Assembly: GCF_023347255.1 (NCBI RefSeq)
Contig: NZ_CP094466.1
Location: forward strand, 372,001-436,000
Length of the DNA: 64,000 nt
DNA from: Faecalibacterium sp. I4-3-84
GTDB taxonomy: Bacteria; Bacillota; Clostridia; Oscillospirales; Ruminococcaceae
Direction: 5' to 3'
The notes beneath the pieces are model-generated. The model worked only from the letters and a program-made list of their open reading frames with translations. It ran no database searches and had not been told where the DNA came from. Position numbers and translations under genes: made by a program. Below are positions 50,535 through 59,428 of this stretch, one piece after another (position 1 is the stretch's first letter; every line of letters starts with the position of its first letter).

Positions 50535-50993
50535 ATGCAGGAAGAAATCGAGCATAAGACGGTCAACCTTGCCATCTCGACCACAAAACTGTCCGCCCGC
50601 ACCCTGCTGCGCGGGATGCAGTTTCTGTTGCGGCAGTACGACAAGCACGCTTCGCAGGGCAAGCAGTCCATGAAGCGGCTGGTACGACAGAACCGTGGTG
50701 TGACAAATGTGGAGATTCAGAAAACCGGTATCAAGGATTTTGACCGCTATGCCAAGCGGTATCACATCGACTACTCCATCCAGAAAGACCTGTCCTGCAA
50801 GCCGCCCCGGTATCTAATCTACTTCAAGGCACAGGACACGGATGCCTTGAATGCAGCTTTCAAGGAATATTCGGCATCGGTGCTGGATAAAACCAAGCGT
50901 CCTTCCGTGCTGGCAAAGCTACATGATCTGGCGCAGTCCGTTGCAAATCTGCCGGACAAAGTGCGGCACAAGCAGGAGGAGCGCGGCCTATGA
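50535..50993 (+). CDS. PcfB/DUF3801-family conjugation protein
   Basis: Soluble protein of 152 residues of the PcfB family, which in pCF10-type systems helps the coupling protein recruit the relaxosome (family knowledge). Diagnostic parts: HKTVNLAISTTKLSARTLLR at the start and SMKRLVRQNRGVTNVEI, DFDRYAKRYHIDYSIQKD. ATG at 50535 with AGGAGGT upstream. Overlaps virD4 by 4 bases. Confidence 0.82.
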   Translation: MQEEIEHKTVNLAISTTKLSARTLLRGMQFLLRQYDKHASQGKQSMKRLVRQNRGVTNVEIQKTGIKDFDRYAKRYHIDYSIQKDLSCKPPRYLIYFKAQDTDALNAAFKEYSASVLDKTKRPSVLAKLHDLAQSVANLPDKVRHKQEERGL

Positions 50994-52771
50994 GCAAAAA
51001 GAAGCTTTCCAAGCTGCTGGCGCTCTATCTGCCCTATGTGGTGATTGGGCTTGTAGCTACCAATCTGGGCGAGGCATGGCGGCTGGCTGCGGGTAAGGAA
51101 CTTGGCGACAAAATCGTATCGCTGATGGATACGCTCCCGGCTGCATTTTCAAATCCGCTGCCCAGTCTGCACCTATTTGACTTGTTCATTGGTCTGTGCT
51201 GCGGTGCTGGAATGCGGCTGGCGGTGTACCTGAAAGGCAAAAACGCCAAAAAGTACCGGCATGGCATGGAGTACGGCTCTGCCCGGTGGGGAACTCCGAA
51301 GGACATTGAGCCGTTCATGGCACCAAAGTTCGCCGACAACATCATCCTAACCAAAACGGAACGGTTGATGATGAGCAATCGCCCACCGGACCCCAAGAAT
51401 GCCCGGAATAAAAATGTGCTGGTGGTGGGCGGTTCCGGCAGCGGTAAGACAAGGTTCTTTATCAAGCCGAATCTGCTGCAATGTGATTCCAAGAATTTTC
51501 CGGTATCATTCGTGGTTACAGATCCGAAAGGTAGTATCGGCGTGGAATGTGGAGAAGCCCTGTTAAAGCACGGCTACAAGCTAAAATTCTTCAACACGAT
51601 CAACTTTTCCAAGAGTATGCGCTATAACCCTATGGCGTACATCCATAGTGAAAAGGATGTGCTGAAACTCGTGACTGCACTGATGACCAACACCAAAGGT
51701 GAAGGTCAGGGCGGCGACCCATTCTGGGACAAAGCGGAACGGCTTTTGCTGGTTTCATTGATTGCCTATCTGCATTATGAAGCCCCGGTTGAGGAGCAAA
51801 ACTTCGCAACACTGCTGGAAATGTTGAATACTATGCAGGTTTCGGAAGATGATGAAACTTATCAAAATCCGGTAGACCTGTTGTTTGAGGATCTGGGCAA
51901 GAAGAAGCCAAAATCCTTTGCAGTGCGGCAGTACAAACTTTATAAACTGGCTGCCGGCAAAACGGCTAAGTCCATCCTTATTTCCTGCGGTGCCCGGCTC
52001 GCACCCTTTGATATTCAGGAAGTCCGGGATGCCACCATGTACGATGAGCTGGAACTGGACAAGCTGGGTGACCGGAAAACGGCGCTGTTCCTTATCATGA
52101 GCGATACGGACAGTACATTTAACTTCCTGATCTCCATGATCTACACCCAGCTTTTCAATCTGCTCTGTGATAAGGCAGATGACCAATACGGCGGCAAACT
52201 GCCAGTCCATGTGCGGTGCCTGATCGATGAGTGTGCTAACATCGGTCAGATTCCGCAGCTGGAAAAGCTGGTGGCTACCATCCGCAGCCGTGAGATCTCG
52301 GCGTGTCTGGTCTTGCAGACCCGCAGCCAGTTGAAAGCCATCTACAAAGATAATGCGGATACCATCGTGGGCAATATGGACAGCCAGATTTTCCTCGGCG
52401 GCAGTGAGCCTACCACCCTGAAAGATCTTGCCGAAGCACTCGGCAAGGAAACCATCGACAGCTACAACAATTCAGATACCCGTGGCAATAGCCCAAGCTA
52501 TGGCACCAACTATCAAAAACTCGGCCACGAACTTATGAGCCGGGATGAACTGGCGGTGCTGGATGGCGGCAAGTGCATCCTGCAATTGCGGGGTGTGCGC
52601 CCGTTTATGAGCGACAAGTACGACCTGACCCAGCACCCGAACTACAAGTACACCTCCGACTATGACCCCAAGAACGCACTCGATATCGAGAAGTTCTTGA
52701 ACCGAAAAGAAAAAATCCACCCAGACGATACCTTTGTCATGGTGGATGCTGATTCACTCCCGCCCGCCTGA
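50990..52771 (+). CDS. VirD4-type conjugative coupling protein
   Basis: Coupling ATPase of 593 residues. Two N-terminal helices (LLALYLPYVVIGLVATNLG; HLFDLFIGLCCGAGMRLAVY), then Walker A VLVVGGSGSGKTRFFIKPNL (about 143-162), Walker B VHVRCLIDECANIGQIPQLE and a RecA-like end (AVLDGGKCILQLRGVRPF). It delivers the relaxase-DNA complex to the secretion channel. Translationally coupled to pcfB. Full length and intact. Confidence 0.92.
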   Translation: MSKKKLSKLLALYLPYVVIGLVATNLGEAWRLAAGKELGDKIVSLMDTLPAAFSNPLPSLHLFDLFIGLCCGAGMRLAVYLKGKNAKKYRHGMEYGSARWGTPKDIEPFMAPKFADNIILTKTERLMMSNRPPDPKNARNKNVLVVGGSGSGKTRFFIKPNLLQCDSKNFPVSFVVTDPKGSIGVECGEALLKHGYKLKFFNTINFSKSMRYNPMAYIHSEKDVLKLVTALMTNTKGEGQGGDPFWDKAERLLLVSLIAYLHYEAPVEEQNFATLLEMLNTMQVSEDDETYQNPVDLLFEDLGKKKPKSFAVRQYKLYKLAAGKTAKSILISCGARLAPFDIQEVRDATMYDELELDKLGDRKTALFLIMSDTDSTFNFLISMIYTQLFNLLCDKADDQYGGKLPVHVRCLIDECANIGQIPQLEKLVATIRSREISACLVLQTRSQLKAIYKDNADTIVGNMDSQIFLGGSEPTTLKDLAEALGKETIDSYNNSDTRGNSPSYGTNYQKLGHELMSRDELAVLDGGKCILQLRGVRPFMSDKYDLTQHPNYKYTSDYDPKNALDIEKFLNRKEKIHPDDTFVMVDADSLPPA

Positions 52772-52908
52772 TAAGACGAGCGGTTATTTTTTACCCATTG
52801 ACCCAACAGGTACACCGGAAAATCAGCCTTCGCCGTGGTTTTCGGCTTTTTGCAAACGGATTTCAGGTGTGTGCAGAGTCACTTTTTCAAAACAAAGGAG
52901 ATTTTTCT

Positions 52909-53030
52909 ATGGAATTCTTTAACAGCGCAGTGGACGTTCTGAAGACTCTGGTCGTGGCATTGGGTGCCGGTCTGGGCGTGTGGGGTGCCGTCAACCTGAT
53001 GGAGGGTTACGGCGGCGATAACCCCTCCGC
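52909..53030 (+). pseudogene. Maff2-family membrane protein, 5' part cut by the IME
   Basis: MEFFNSAVDVLKTLVVALGA to GYGGDNPSA is the N-terminal half of a Maff2 protein. Reading continues into the inserted element for a few foreign codons and stops at 53049. The other half is at 62274-62367. Maff2 is a small pilin-like protein of about 70 residues in the transfer operon of this ICE type. ATG at 52909 with AAAGGAG upstream. Confidence 0.85.
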
Positions 53031-53033
53031 AAA
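53031..53033. other. left attachment core of the IME
   Basis: AAA in CCTCCGCAAATGCTC. ICE sequence lies to the left and IME sequence to the right. Confidence 0.65.
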
Positions 53034-53262
53034 TGCTCATGTACGGTAGAGAAGCACAAAGCAAAACAAGGATAGCCAGCCCTGCCACTATTCCGAAGTC
53101 AGGGGAACGCAATAGAAAAATTCATAGCTGTATGCTATACTTAATTAGCATTTGAACATATCAAGCTGACACAGCAATCTCTTTACTTGCCGTTAATGCG
53201 CGTCTACCAATAGTCCGCACAAAGCAAGAGTAGCGTAAAGGTATAAAAATTTCAAACTTCTT

Positions 53263-53290
53263 TGTAACGAAATTCCGATTTCTCCGTCTA
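53263..53290 (+). promoter_or_regulatory. ECF-type promoter of the sigma/anti-sigma operon
   Basis: -35 TGTAAC, 16-base spacer, -10 CGTCTA, the pattern of Bacillus SigM/SigW-like promoters (established). The sigma gene starts 32 bases downstream, so autoregulation is expected. Confidence 0.65.
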
Positions 53291-53321
53291 ACCTATGAAG
53301 CTGAAGGAGGTGATGACAAGT

Positions 53322-53807
53322 ATGGACTATGAAAAGCTCTATAAAGCCTACTATTTACAGGTATACTCGTATACTATTTCTCTTGCCAAAAATCGTGAGA
53401 TAGCAGAGGAAATCACGCAGAACACATTCTATAAGGCTGTTTCTACAACATCACAATTCAAAGGTAAGTCAGATGAATTGACATGGCTCTGCTCCATAGC
53501 AAAAAACCTTTACCATGATGAAATGCGAAGCCGTCAGCGAGTAGCTGATGTGAGTGAAATCAATGACTTGCCATCAAATGAAAATGTTGAGAACTCAGTT
53601 GCAGATTCTGACATGGCGTTCCGCATACACCTCGTTCTTCACCGTTTGGAAGAACCATACAAAGAAGTCTTTCAGCTTCGCGTATTCGGGGAACTATCTT
53701 TTTCACAAATCGCTGCAATTTTTGGAAAAACAGAATCATGGGCGAGAGTTACTTATCATCGTGCAAAGCTAAAAATTCAAGAAAGGATGGATGAAAAGCA
53801 TGAGTAA
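53322..53807 (+). CDS. ECF RNA polymerase sigma factor
   Basis: Sigma factor of 161 residues with regions 2 and 4 only. Region 2 runs KLYKAYYLQVYSYTISLAKN and REIAEEITQNTFYKAVSTTS; LTWLCSIAKNLYHDEMRSR is region 2.3-2.4. Region 4 is VFQLRVFGELSFSQIAAIFG with TESWARVTYHRAKLKIQERM. ATG at 53322 with GGAGGTG upstream (an ATG at 53313 is too close to it). It overlaps the anti-sigma gene. It probably reads the ECF promoter at 53263. Codon use is AT-richer than the rest of the IME, so this pair is a separate acquisition. Confidence 0.88.
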   Translation: MDYEKLYKAYYLQVYSYTISLAKNREIAEEITQNTFYKAVSTTSQFKGKSDELTWLCSIAKNLYHDEMRSRQRVADVSEINDLPSNENVENSVADSDMAFRIHLVLHRLEEPYKEVFQLRVFGELSFSQIAAIFGKTESWARVTYHRAKLKIQERMDEKHE

Positions 53808-54504
53808 ACAATGCGATATTGTTCGAGATATTCTTCCGCTGTATGTTGACGGTGCTTGCAGCGAAGCAAGCGCAGAGATGGTAAAAGAGCATTTGAACGC
53901 CTGTGCTGACTGTAACGCAATTTATCAGAAATTGCTTTCTCACACGAGCGAAGATGTTCTTCACGAAGAAAGCGAAAGCGTTATTATGCGCCATGAGGCA
54001 AAAGAAAAGCAGAGAGGCAGAAAAAAGATAACGATTGCTGTTCTCGTTTCCATCGCTCTTTGTATCATTGCAATTTTTACAGCTCTCTTTCTGTTACCTA
54101 TAAACATTGCTTATGAGCCTGTCAAAATCGACTTCCCATTTGAGGTTGAAGATGTCGAAAACGTTGAAATGTACCACTATGACGGAGTGCCTGCATCAGC
54201 AGAAAAGAAAGTAGTTGTTGCTGAAAATGATATAAAGACCCTATATGATAAGTTCAAGGGCTTATCCCTAAAAGACAAAACGACTGAGGAAACTGCCGGA
54301 GCAGATGTGACCAGCTTTAGATTTAACCTCTCAGATGGAACAAGCTACGATTTGATTTACGCCTGCTATGGGGTTAAAAACGGCGAATTGAAGTCAGCAG
54401 CAGGCGGTTTTAAGTATTTCACAAGTGCGGATATCGGCTCTTATTGGAACAATTTGAATACGGAACTTGAGGCAATTCCTATCAATGAGAGTGAATTGCC
54501 GTGA
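53791..54504 (+). CDS. anti-sigma factor with zinc-finger and membrane helix
   Basis: Membrane anti-sigma protein of about 235 residues. N-terminal zf-HC2 pattern: CDIVRDILPLYVDGACS and HLNACADCN (HxxxCxxC), which clamps the sigma factor. One helix (ITIAVLVSIALCIIAIFTAL, about 78-97) leads to an outer domain of 135 residues that should sense the signal. Start is 53791 or 53800; both ATGs share AAAGGA upstream. It overlaps the sigma gene. The cue is unknown; cell-wall stress is typical for this class. Confidence 0.82.
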   Translation: MKSMSKQCDIVRDILPLYVDGACSEASAEMVKEHLNACADCNAIYQKLLSHTSEDVLHEESESVIMRHEAKEKQRGRKKITIAVLVSIALCIIAIFTALFLLPINIAYEPVKIDFPFEVEDVENVEMYHYDGVPASAEKKVVVAENDIKTLYDKFKGLSLKDKTTEETAGADVTSFRFNLSDGTSYDLIYACYGVKNGELKSAAGGFKYFTSADIGSYWNNLNTELEAIPINESELP

Positions 54505-54527
54505 GCAGATAGCAAACCCAGCCGAGC

Positions 54528-54573
54528 CTGTCAACGGTCAAGATGAACGGCGCAAATGCGCCGCCGTTGACAG
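54528..54573. repeat. nested hairpin between anti-sigma gene and next gene
   Basis: CTGTCAACGG pairs with CCGTTGACAG; the loop holds GGCGCA/TGCGCC. A second hairpin (GAGGGCG...CGCCCTC, 54604-54634) follows. Probable end of the sigma operon. Confidence 0.6.
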
Positions 54574-54662
54574 CCCCGCCCGTCTTTGCTGTTCGGTAAT
54601 CAAGAGGGCGACAGCACAAGATGCTGCCGCCCTCTGCCATTATTCAGAAAGGGGGATTTTCC

Positions 54663-55121
54663 ATGACCGAACACGAAAAGTATCAAGAACATATCCGGCA
54701 TACACACGATGCCTTTTGCAAGACTGTTATTCGCCACGCTGCCATAGACGCAGCCCGGAGCATACGGAGCCGCCGCAAGCGGGAAATCTCGCTTGAATAT
54801 CTGATAGAAGAAAAACACTATCCATTCAGTACCACAGATAAATACTTTGCGGAGCAATCCGGCATGACCAGCTATCCGCTTTTCGTCTGTGGTCAGATGG
54901 TGCTTTTGGAAAGTCCAGAGCTTGCCGCAGCCCTGTCCGCACTATCACAGATGGAACAGGAAATCATTTTCTTGTACTACTTCCAACGATTGACGCATAG
55001 GGAGATTGGACGGAGATATGGACGGGCTGGCAACACAACCGGGCGGCGTATTCAGATGATTTTACGGCGGCTACGGGCAGAGTTGGAGGGTTTGTCCTAT
55101 GAGCCAGCTACTTCCCTATGA
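54663..55121 (+). CDS. sigma-70-like regulator of Tn916 type
   Basis: Protein of 152 residues with a C-terminal sigma region-4 helix-turn-helix (LSQMEQEIIFLYYFQRLTHR, EIGRRYGRAGNTTGRRIQMI) and a helical N-terminal half. Similar proteins in Tn916-like elements regulate excision and transfer (family knowledge). ATG with GGGGG upstream. Overlaps the next gene by 23 bases. Confidence 0.8.
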   Translation: MTEHEKYQEHIRHTHDAFCKTVIRHAAIDAARSIRSRRKREISLEYLIEEKHYPFSTTDKYFAEQSGMTSYPLFVCGQMVLLESPELAAALSALSQMEQEIIFLYYFQRLTHREIGRRYGRAGNTTGRRIQMILRRLRAELEGLSYEPATSL

Positions 55122-55296
55122 GACAATCGTTAAGGCAAGCGAGGGCGACCCGGAAGCTGTTGCCGCCGTCCTATCCCATTATGCGGGATATGTCCGCTCT
55201 TGTGCGAAAATGGACGGACAGATTAACACGGATATGCAGGAGCATATTGTCAGGCAACTGATAGAAAGCCTGTTGAAGTTCCGCTTTGACCGCTAA
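55099..55296 (+). CDS. small helix-turn-helix protein
   Basis: Protein of 65 residues: MSQLLPYETIVKASEGDPEA then VAAVLSHYAGYVRSCAKMDG, the pattern of small helix-turn-helix_16 proteins next to the Tn916-type sigma-like gene. It resembles a sigma region-2 fragment, so the two may work as a split sigma factor. Overlaps its neighbour by 23 bases. Confidence 0.75.
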   Translation: MSQLLPYETIVKASEGDPEAVAAVLSHYAGYVRSCAKMDGQINTDMQEHIVRQLIESLLKFRFDR

Positions 55297-55353
55297 ACAG
55301 AAAAGTTGTATAATTAGAGCCTGACAAATTAAACTTCAATGAGGGTAGAGCAA

Positions 55354-55764
55354 ATGGAACAGATTATCAATTATAGAGACATACCCACAGATAAAAGGAT
55401 TGACATATTAAATGCTCTTGAGCGAATAGGTTTTTTTCCGGCATACGGCGGCGTGAGAACAATGCAGCAAATTATGGAAAAGTCAGTTCCAGGTTCAGGC
55501 CCACAATTCTATTTCGTTTTCCGTGAAAATGAGTTGATAGGGTACAATTTTCTCATTGGGGACACTAAGAAATATAAAGCGTTCCCATGGCTTGCTATTA
55601 GCAATATGGATGAGCAGAAGTTGACTGTTTGTGAAGAACTGATGAAAATACAAATTGCCTTTTTTGAAGAACTCGGAATGCAAAAGATAGCAGATCATTG
55701 CGTTAGGATTATGGAAGATTACAGAAAAGGAATTGGAAAGCGGAAAGAAAGCGATTGCAGATAA
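55354..55764 (+). CDS. unrecognised IME cargo protein, 136 residues
   Basis: Soluble protein, not recognised. Segments: INYRDIPTDKRIDILNALER, FYFVFRENELIGYNFLIGDT, MQKIADHCVRIMEDYRKGIG. Base composition is AT-rich compared with its neighbours. ATG at 55354 has GAGGG 10 bases upstream; an ATG at 55339 is the alternative. Followed by a strong terminator. Confidence 0.65.
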   Translation: MEQIINYRDIPTDKRIDILNALERIGFFPAYGGVRTMQQIMEKSVPGSGPQFYFVFRENELIGYNFLIGDTKKYKAFPWLAISNMDEQKLTVCEELMKIQIAFFEELGMQKIADHCVRIMEDYRKGIGKRKESDCR

Positions 55765-55820
55765 ATTCCATTTGAAAAACGGCTGACAATTTAATACCGC
55801 CGCCCATCACAGCGGCAGAT

Positions 55821-55857
55821 AAGCAGTAAATCTTGAAAAGGTTTACTGCTTTTTTTG
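55821..55857 (+). terminator. terminator before the mobilization genes
   Basis: AAGCAGTAAA-C pairs with G-TTTACTGCTT then TTTTT. Confidence 0.82.
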
Positions 55858-56298
55858 CGCCCATTTTCAAAAATCTTTGGCAAACCACACCGCCGGATTG
55901 TTGTAGGGAGCAGACAGGTAAAACAAAAAAATTTCCGCTGCGTTTGCCAAAACGCCCCCTTTTCACCGTTGTAGTGGTGAACAGCGGGCAGAACACGCCG
56001 CCGCAATCGCTATATTGGTGGAGCAAGCCAGTATATCCGCAAACCAGAGCCGCCGAGGAAAGCGGTAGTTTTTTAGAGCAAGATTCTACCGCAGTACCAA
56101 AATTCGCTTTTCGCTCATTTTGCCCCTGCGGGAATCTTGTTGGGGAGTGCCTTCCCCAAACCCTGCTAATGCGGCTTACGCCGCTTAAAAATCCCTCAAA
56201 ATATTTTTTCGGATTTTTCAAAAACAGTTCCGCTTCACACCCTGTTTTTCTCCTATTAGTGAGAGGACACCACGCACAGCCGAAAGGAGGTTTTTACC
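55858..56298 (+). other. non-coding stretch before mobC, candidate oriT
   Basis: About 440 bases with no convincing gene. It has repeated GCGTTTGCC/GCAAACC-like words and the inverted repeat TTCACC...GGTGAA (55962-55981) just before GCGGGCAG. Position directly upstream of mobC and the relaxase is typical of oriT; I infer the nick site lies here. Confidence 0.4.
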
Positions 56299-56697
56299 AT
56301 GCGAAAACGATATAACACGCCGCACCGCAGCCGGGTAGTCAAGACCCGCATGACCGAGGAAGAATACGCCGAGTTTGCGGAAAGGCTTTCTGCCTACAAC
56401 ATGAGCCAAGCCGAGTTTATCCGGCAAGCCATAACCGGGGCAGCCATACGCCCCATCATAACTGTTTCCCCCGTCAACGACGAGCTGCTTGCCGCTGTCG
56501 GGAAGCTGACCGCCGAATACGGCAGGATCGGCGGCAACTTAAACCAGATAGCCCGGACACTGAACGAGTGGCACAGCCCCTACCCGCAACTTGCCGGGGA
56601 GGTGCGGGCGGCGGTTTCCGACCTTGCTGCCCTAAAGTTTGAAGTCTTGCAGAAAGTGGGTGACGCTGTTGGCAACATTCAAACATATCAGCTCTAA
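56299..56697 (+). CDS. mobC: MobC-like relaxosome protein
   Basis: Accessory protein of 132 residues that helps the relaxase bind oriT. The N-terminal ribbon-helix-helix is SRVVKTRMTEEEYAEFAERL and YNMSQAEFIRQAITG; the MobC-type core is YGRIGGNLNQIARTLNEW. ATG with AAAGGAGG upstream. Overlaps the relaxase gene. Confidence 0.85.
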   Translation: MRKRYNTPHRSRVVKTRMTEEEYAEFAERLSAYNMSQAEFIRQAITGAAIRPIITVSPVNDELLAAVGKLTAEYGRIGGNLNQIARTLNEWHSPYPQLAGEVRAAVSDLAALKFEVLQKVGDAVGNIQTYQL

Positions 56698-58291
56698 AAA
56701 TGCCGACTATGGCGCAGCGGAAGCCTACCTCACATTTGAGCATGACGAGTTTACCATGAAGCCCACCCTTGATGAAAACGGGCGGCTGATACCGAGGGAG
56801 GATTACCGCATTTCTTCCCTTAACTGCGGGGGCGAGGATTTCGCCGTTGCCTGTATGCGAGCCAATCTCCGCTATGAGAAAAACCAAAAACGGGAAGATG
56901 TGAAAAGCCACCACTATATCATCAGCTTTGACCCACGGGACGGGACAGACAACGGCTTGACCGTAGACCGGGCACAGGAGCTGGGCGAGCAGTTCTGCAA
57001 AGAGCATTTCCCCGGACACCAAGCCCTTGTATGCACCCACCCGGACGGGCATAACCACAGCGGCAATATCCATGTGCATATCGTCATCAACTCCCTGCGG
57101 ATTTATGAAGTCCCGCTTCTGCCCTACATGGACAGACCAGCCGATACACGGGAGGGCTGCAAGCACCGCTGCACCAATGCCGCTATGGAATATTTCAAGA
57201 GTGAAGTCATGGAGATGTGCCACCGGGAGGGGCTTTACCAAATCGACCTCTTGAACGGCAGCAAGGAACGGATAACCGAACGGGAATACTGGGCGGCAAA
57301 GAAAGGGCAGCTTGCCCTTGATAAAGAGAACGCCGCCAGAGAAGCCGCAGGACAGCCGACCAAGCCCACCAAGTTTGAAACGGACAAGGCGAAGCTGCGC
57401 CGGACGATACGGCAGGCACTTTCCCAAGCTGCCAGCTTTGACGAGTTTTCTTCCCTTTTGCTGCAGGAGGGTGTGACCGTCAAGGAGAGCCGGGGGCGGC
57501 TTTCCTACCTCACGCCGGACAGGACGAAGCCTATCACAGCCCGGAAGCTGGGGGACGATTTTGACAAGGCTGCTGTCCTTGCCCTGCTTACGCAGAACGC
57601 CCACAGAGCCGCCGAACAGACCAAAACCATACCGGAATACCCACACACCCAAAAGGGACGCTTGCAGGAGGAAAAAGCCGCAAAAACCACCCCGGCAGAC
57701 AACATCTTGCAGCGCATGGTTGACCGGGAAGCCAAGCGAGCCGAGGGCAAGGGCGTGGGTTATGACCGCTGGGCGGCAAAGCACAACCTAAAGCAGATGG
57801 CGGCTACCGTTACTGCCTACCAGCAGTACGGCTTTTCTTCCCCGGAGGAACTGGACGAAGCCTGTTCTGCCGCCTATGCCGCCATGCAGGAAAGCCTTGC
57901 AGAGCTGAAGCAGGTGGAAAAGACGCTGAACGGGAAAAAGGAGCTGCAACGACAGGTGCTTGCCTATTCCAAGACCCGCCCTGTCCGGGACGGGCTGAAA
58001 CAGCAGAAAAACGCCAAAGCAAAAGCAGCCTACCGTCAGAAGTACGAAAGCGACTTTATCATAGCAGACGCAGCCGCCCGCTATTTCAGGGAGAACGGCA
58101 TTTCCAAGCTGCCGAGCTATAAAGCCCTGCAAGCAGAGATTGAAACCCTTATCCAAGAGAAAAACAGCGGCTACAACGATTACCGGGCAAAACGGGAGGA
58201 ATACCGCCGCTTACAGACTGTCAAGGGCAATATCGACCAGATTTTACACCGGGAGCGCAAGCCTGTGAAAAGGCAGGAACAGGAACGATAA
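56669..58291 (+). CDS. relaxase (MobA/VirD2 family)
   Basis: Mobilization nuclease of about 540 residues. Catalytic Tyr is probably in YGAAEAYLTFEHDEFT (about 14-29), and the metal-binding HxH is in HSGNIHVHIVINSLRIYEVP (about 130-150). The C-terminal half is helical with coiled-coil parts. It nicks oriT and travels with the DNA strand. A TTG at 56669 gives the start MATFKHISSKNADYG expected for the family; GTG at 56660 or ATG at 56639 are alternatives. Overlaps mobC by about 29 bases. Confidence 0.85.
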   Translation: MATFKHISSKNADYGAAEAYLTFEHDEFTMKPTLDENGRLIPREDYRISSLNCGGEDFAVACMRANLRYEKNQKREDVKSHHYIISFDPRDGTDNGLTVDRAQELGEQFCKEHFPGHQALVCTHPDGHNHSGNIHVHIVINSLRIYEVPLLPYMDRPADTREGCKHRCTNAAMEYFKSEVMEMCHREGLYQIDLLNGSKERITEREYWAAKKGQLALDKENAAREAAGQPTKPTKFETDKAKLRRTIRQALSQAASFDEFSSLLLQEGVTVKESRGRLSYLTPDRTKPITARKLGDDFDKAAVLALLTQNAHRAAEQTKTIPEYPHTQKGRLQEEKAAKTTPADNILQRMVDREAKRAEGKGVGYDRWAAKHNLKQMAATVTAYQQYGFSSPEELDEACSAAYAAMQESLAELKQVEKTLNGKKELQRQVLAYSKTRPVRDGLKQQKNAKAKAAYRQKYESDFIIADAAARYFRENGISKLPSYKALQAEIETLIQEKNSGYNDYRAKREEYRRLQTVKGNIDQILHRERKPVKRQEQER

Positions 58292-58476
58292 AAACCGCCC
58301 CAAAATGTACCCGAACCTATACAGAACAAGGGGGCTGCCCCGTACCCTATCCGCAAATACCAAAGGATTTTTTAACGGGCTTATAGGGCAGAAAAACCCC
58401 GAAAATGATACCGAGATGATACAGAATTACCGCCGATACCGCCACACCAGCGGAAACGGCAGAAAGGAGCGCACCC

Positions 58477-58689
58477 ATGCCAAGAATGAGCAAGAAACGG
58501 CGGCTGGAATGGTCTTTTTTCCTGCGGCAAGTGAAAGTCGGGAATTCCACCTGCGACCGTATCACATACAATGACCTCTGCCGGGGCTGTACCCATAGCT
58601 GCAAGCAGAGCTTCCGGGCGATTATCATACTCTGCCCCCACTACTACTCCAAACGCCGGAAAAAGGAGGACAGGGACAATGGCAGATAA
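58477..58689 (+). CDS. small Cys-rich IME protein, 70 residues
   Basis: MPRMSKKRRLEWSFFLRQV start and a later set of cysteines in CDRITYNDLCRGCTHSCKQS, which could bind metal. Basic ends. ATG with AAAGGAG 7 bases upstream. It overlaps the replication gene by 11 bases. Similar small proteins are common between relaxase and rep genes of such elements; function unknown. Confidence 0.65.
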   Translation: MPRMSKKRRLEWSFFLRQVKVGNSTCDRITYNDLCRGCTHSCKQSFRAIIILCPHYYSKRRKKEDRDNGR

Positions 58690-59428
58690 CCGCAAATATT
58701 ATTACCTCAAGCTGAAAGAGAACTTTTTTGACAGCGACTCCATTGTGCTGCTGGAAGATATGAAAGACGGGATTTTATACTCCAATATCCTCTTGAAGCT
58801 GTACTTAAAATCGCTGAAAAACGGCGGGAAATTGCAGCTTGACGAGCATATCCCCTACACAGCGCAGATGATAGCGACACTGACCCGCCACCAGATAGGA
58901 ACGGTTGAGAGGGCTTTGGAGATTTTCCGGCAGTTGGGGCTTGTGGAGCAGCTTGACAGCGGGGCTTTCTATATGACCGACATTGAGTTGATGATAGGAC
59001 AGTCCTCTACCGAAGCCGAGCGAAAACGGGCTGCAAGGCTGGAAAACAAGGCACTTTTACCGCCCCGGACAAAAGGCGGACATTTGTCCGACATTCGTCC
59101 ACCAGAGAAAGAGATAGAGTTAGAGAAAGAGATAGAGATAGAAAAAGAGAGAGAGGGAGAAACGGGACACCCCGCCCCCGCCGCTTATGGCAGATACAAC
59201 AATGTGATACTGACCGATACAGAGCTTTCCGGGCTGAAAACAGAGCTGCCCGACAAGTGGGAGTATTATATTGACCGGCTTTCCTGCCATATCGCTTCCA
59301 CTGGGAAGCAGTACCACAGCCATGCAGCCACCATTTACAAGTGGGCGCAGGAAGACGCTGCCAAAGGCAAGGCTGCCCCGAAACAGGGTATACCCGATTA
59401 TTCATGCAAGGAGGGCGAGAGCTTATGA
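58679..59428 (+). CDS. replication initiator with phage replisome-organizer N-terminus
   Basis: Protein of 249 residues. The N-terminal winged helix of the phage_rep_org type is YYYLKLKENFFDSDSIVLLE, ILLKLYLKSLKNGGKLQL, then HQIGTVERALEIFRQLGLVE. An acidic-basic linker of alternating Glu/Lys (KEIELEKEIEIEKERE, about 145-160) follows. The C-terminal part should contact the helicase loader encoded next. ATG at 58679. Stop overlaps the next start. Suggests that the excised IME replicates. Confidence 0.8.
   Translation: MADNRKYYYLKLKENFFDSDSIVLLEDMKDGILYSNILLKLYLKSLKNGGKLQLDEHIPYTAQMIATLTRHQIGTVERALEIFRQLGLVEQLDSGAFYMTDIELMIGQSSTEAERKRAARLENKALLPPRTKGGHLSDIRPPEKEIELEKEIEIEKEREGETGHPAPAAYGRYNNVILTDTELSGLKTELPDKWEYYIDRLSCHIASTGKQYHSHAATIYKWAQEDAAKGKAAPKQGIPDYSCKEGESL

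Noticed and set aside
53050-53262. Possible gene at the left end of the IME
   Set aside because: No frame with a start and ribosome site; only a possible extended -10 (TGCTATACT near 53131) is visible, so it is treated as non-coding.
58305-58574. 89-codon frame after the relaxase
   Set aside because: No ribosome site and it overlaps the better-supported Cys-rich small gene at 58477.
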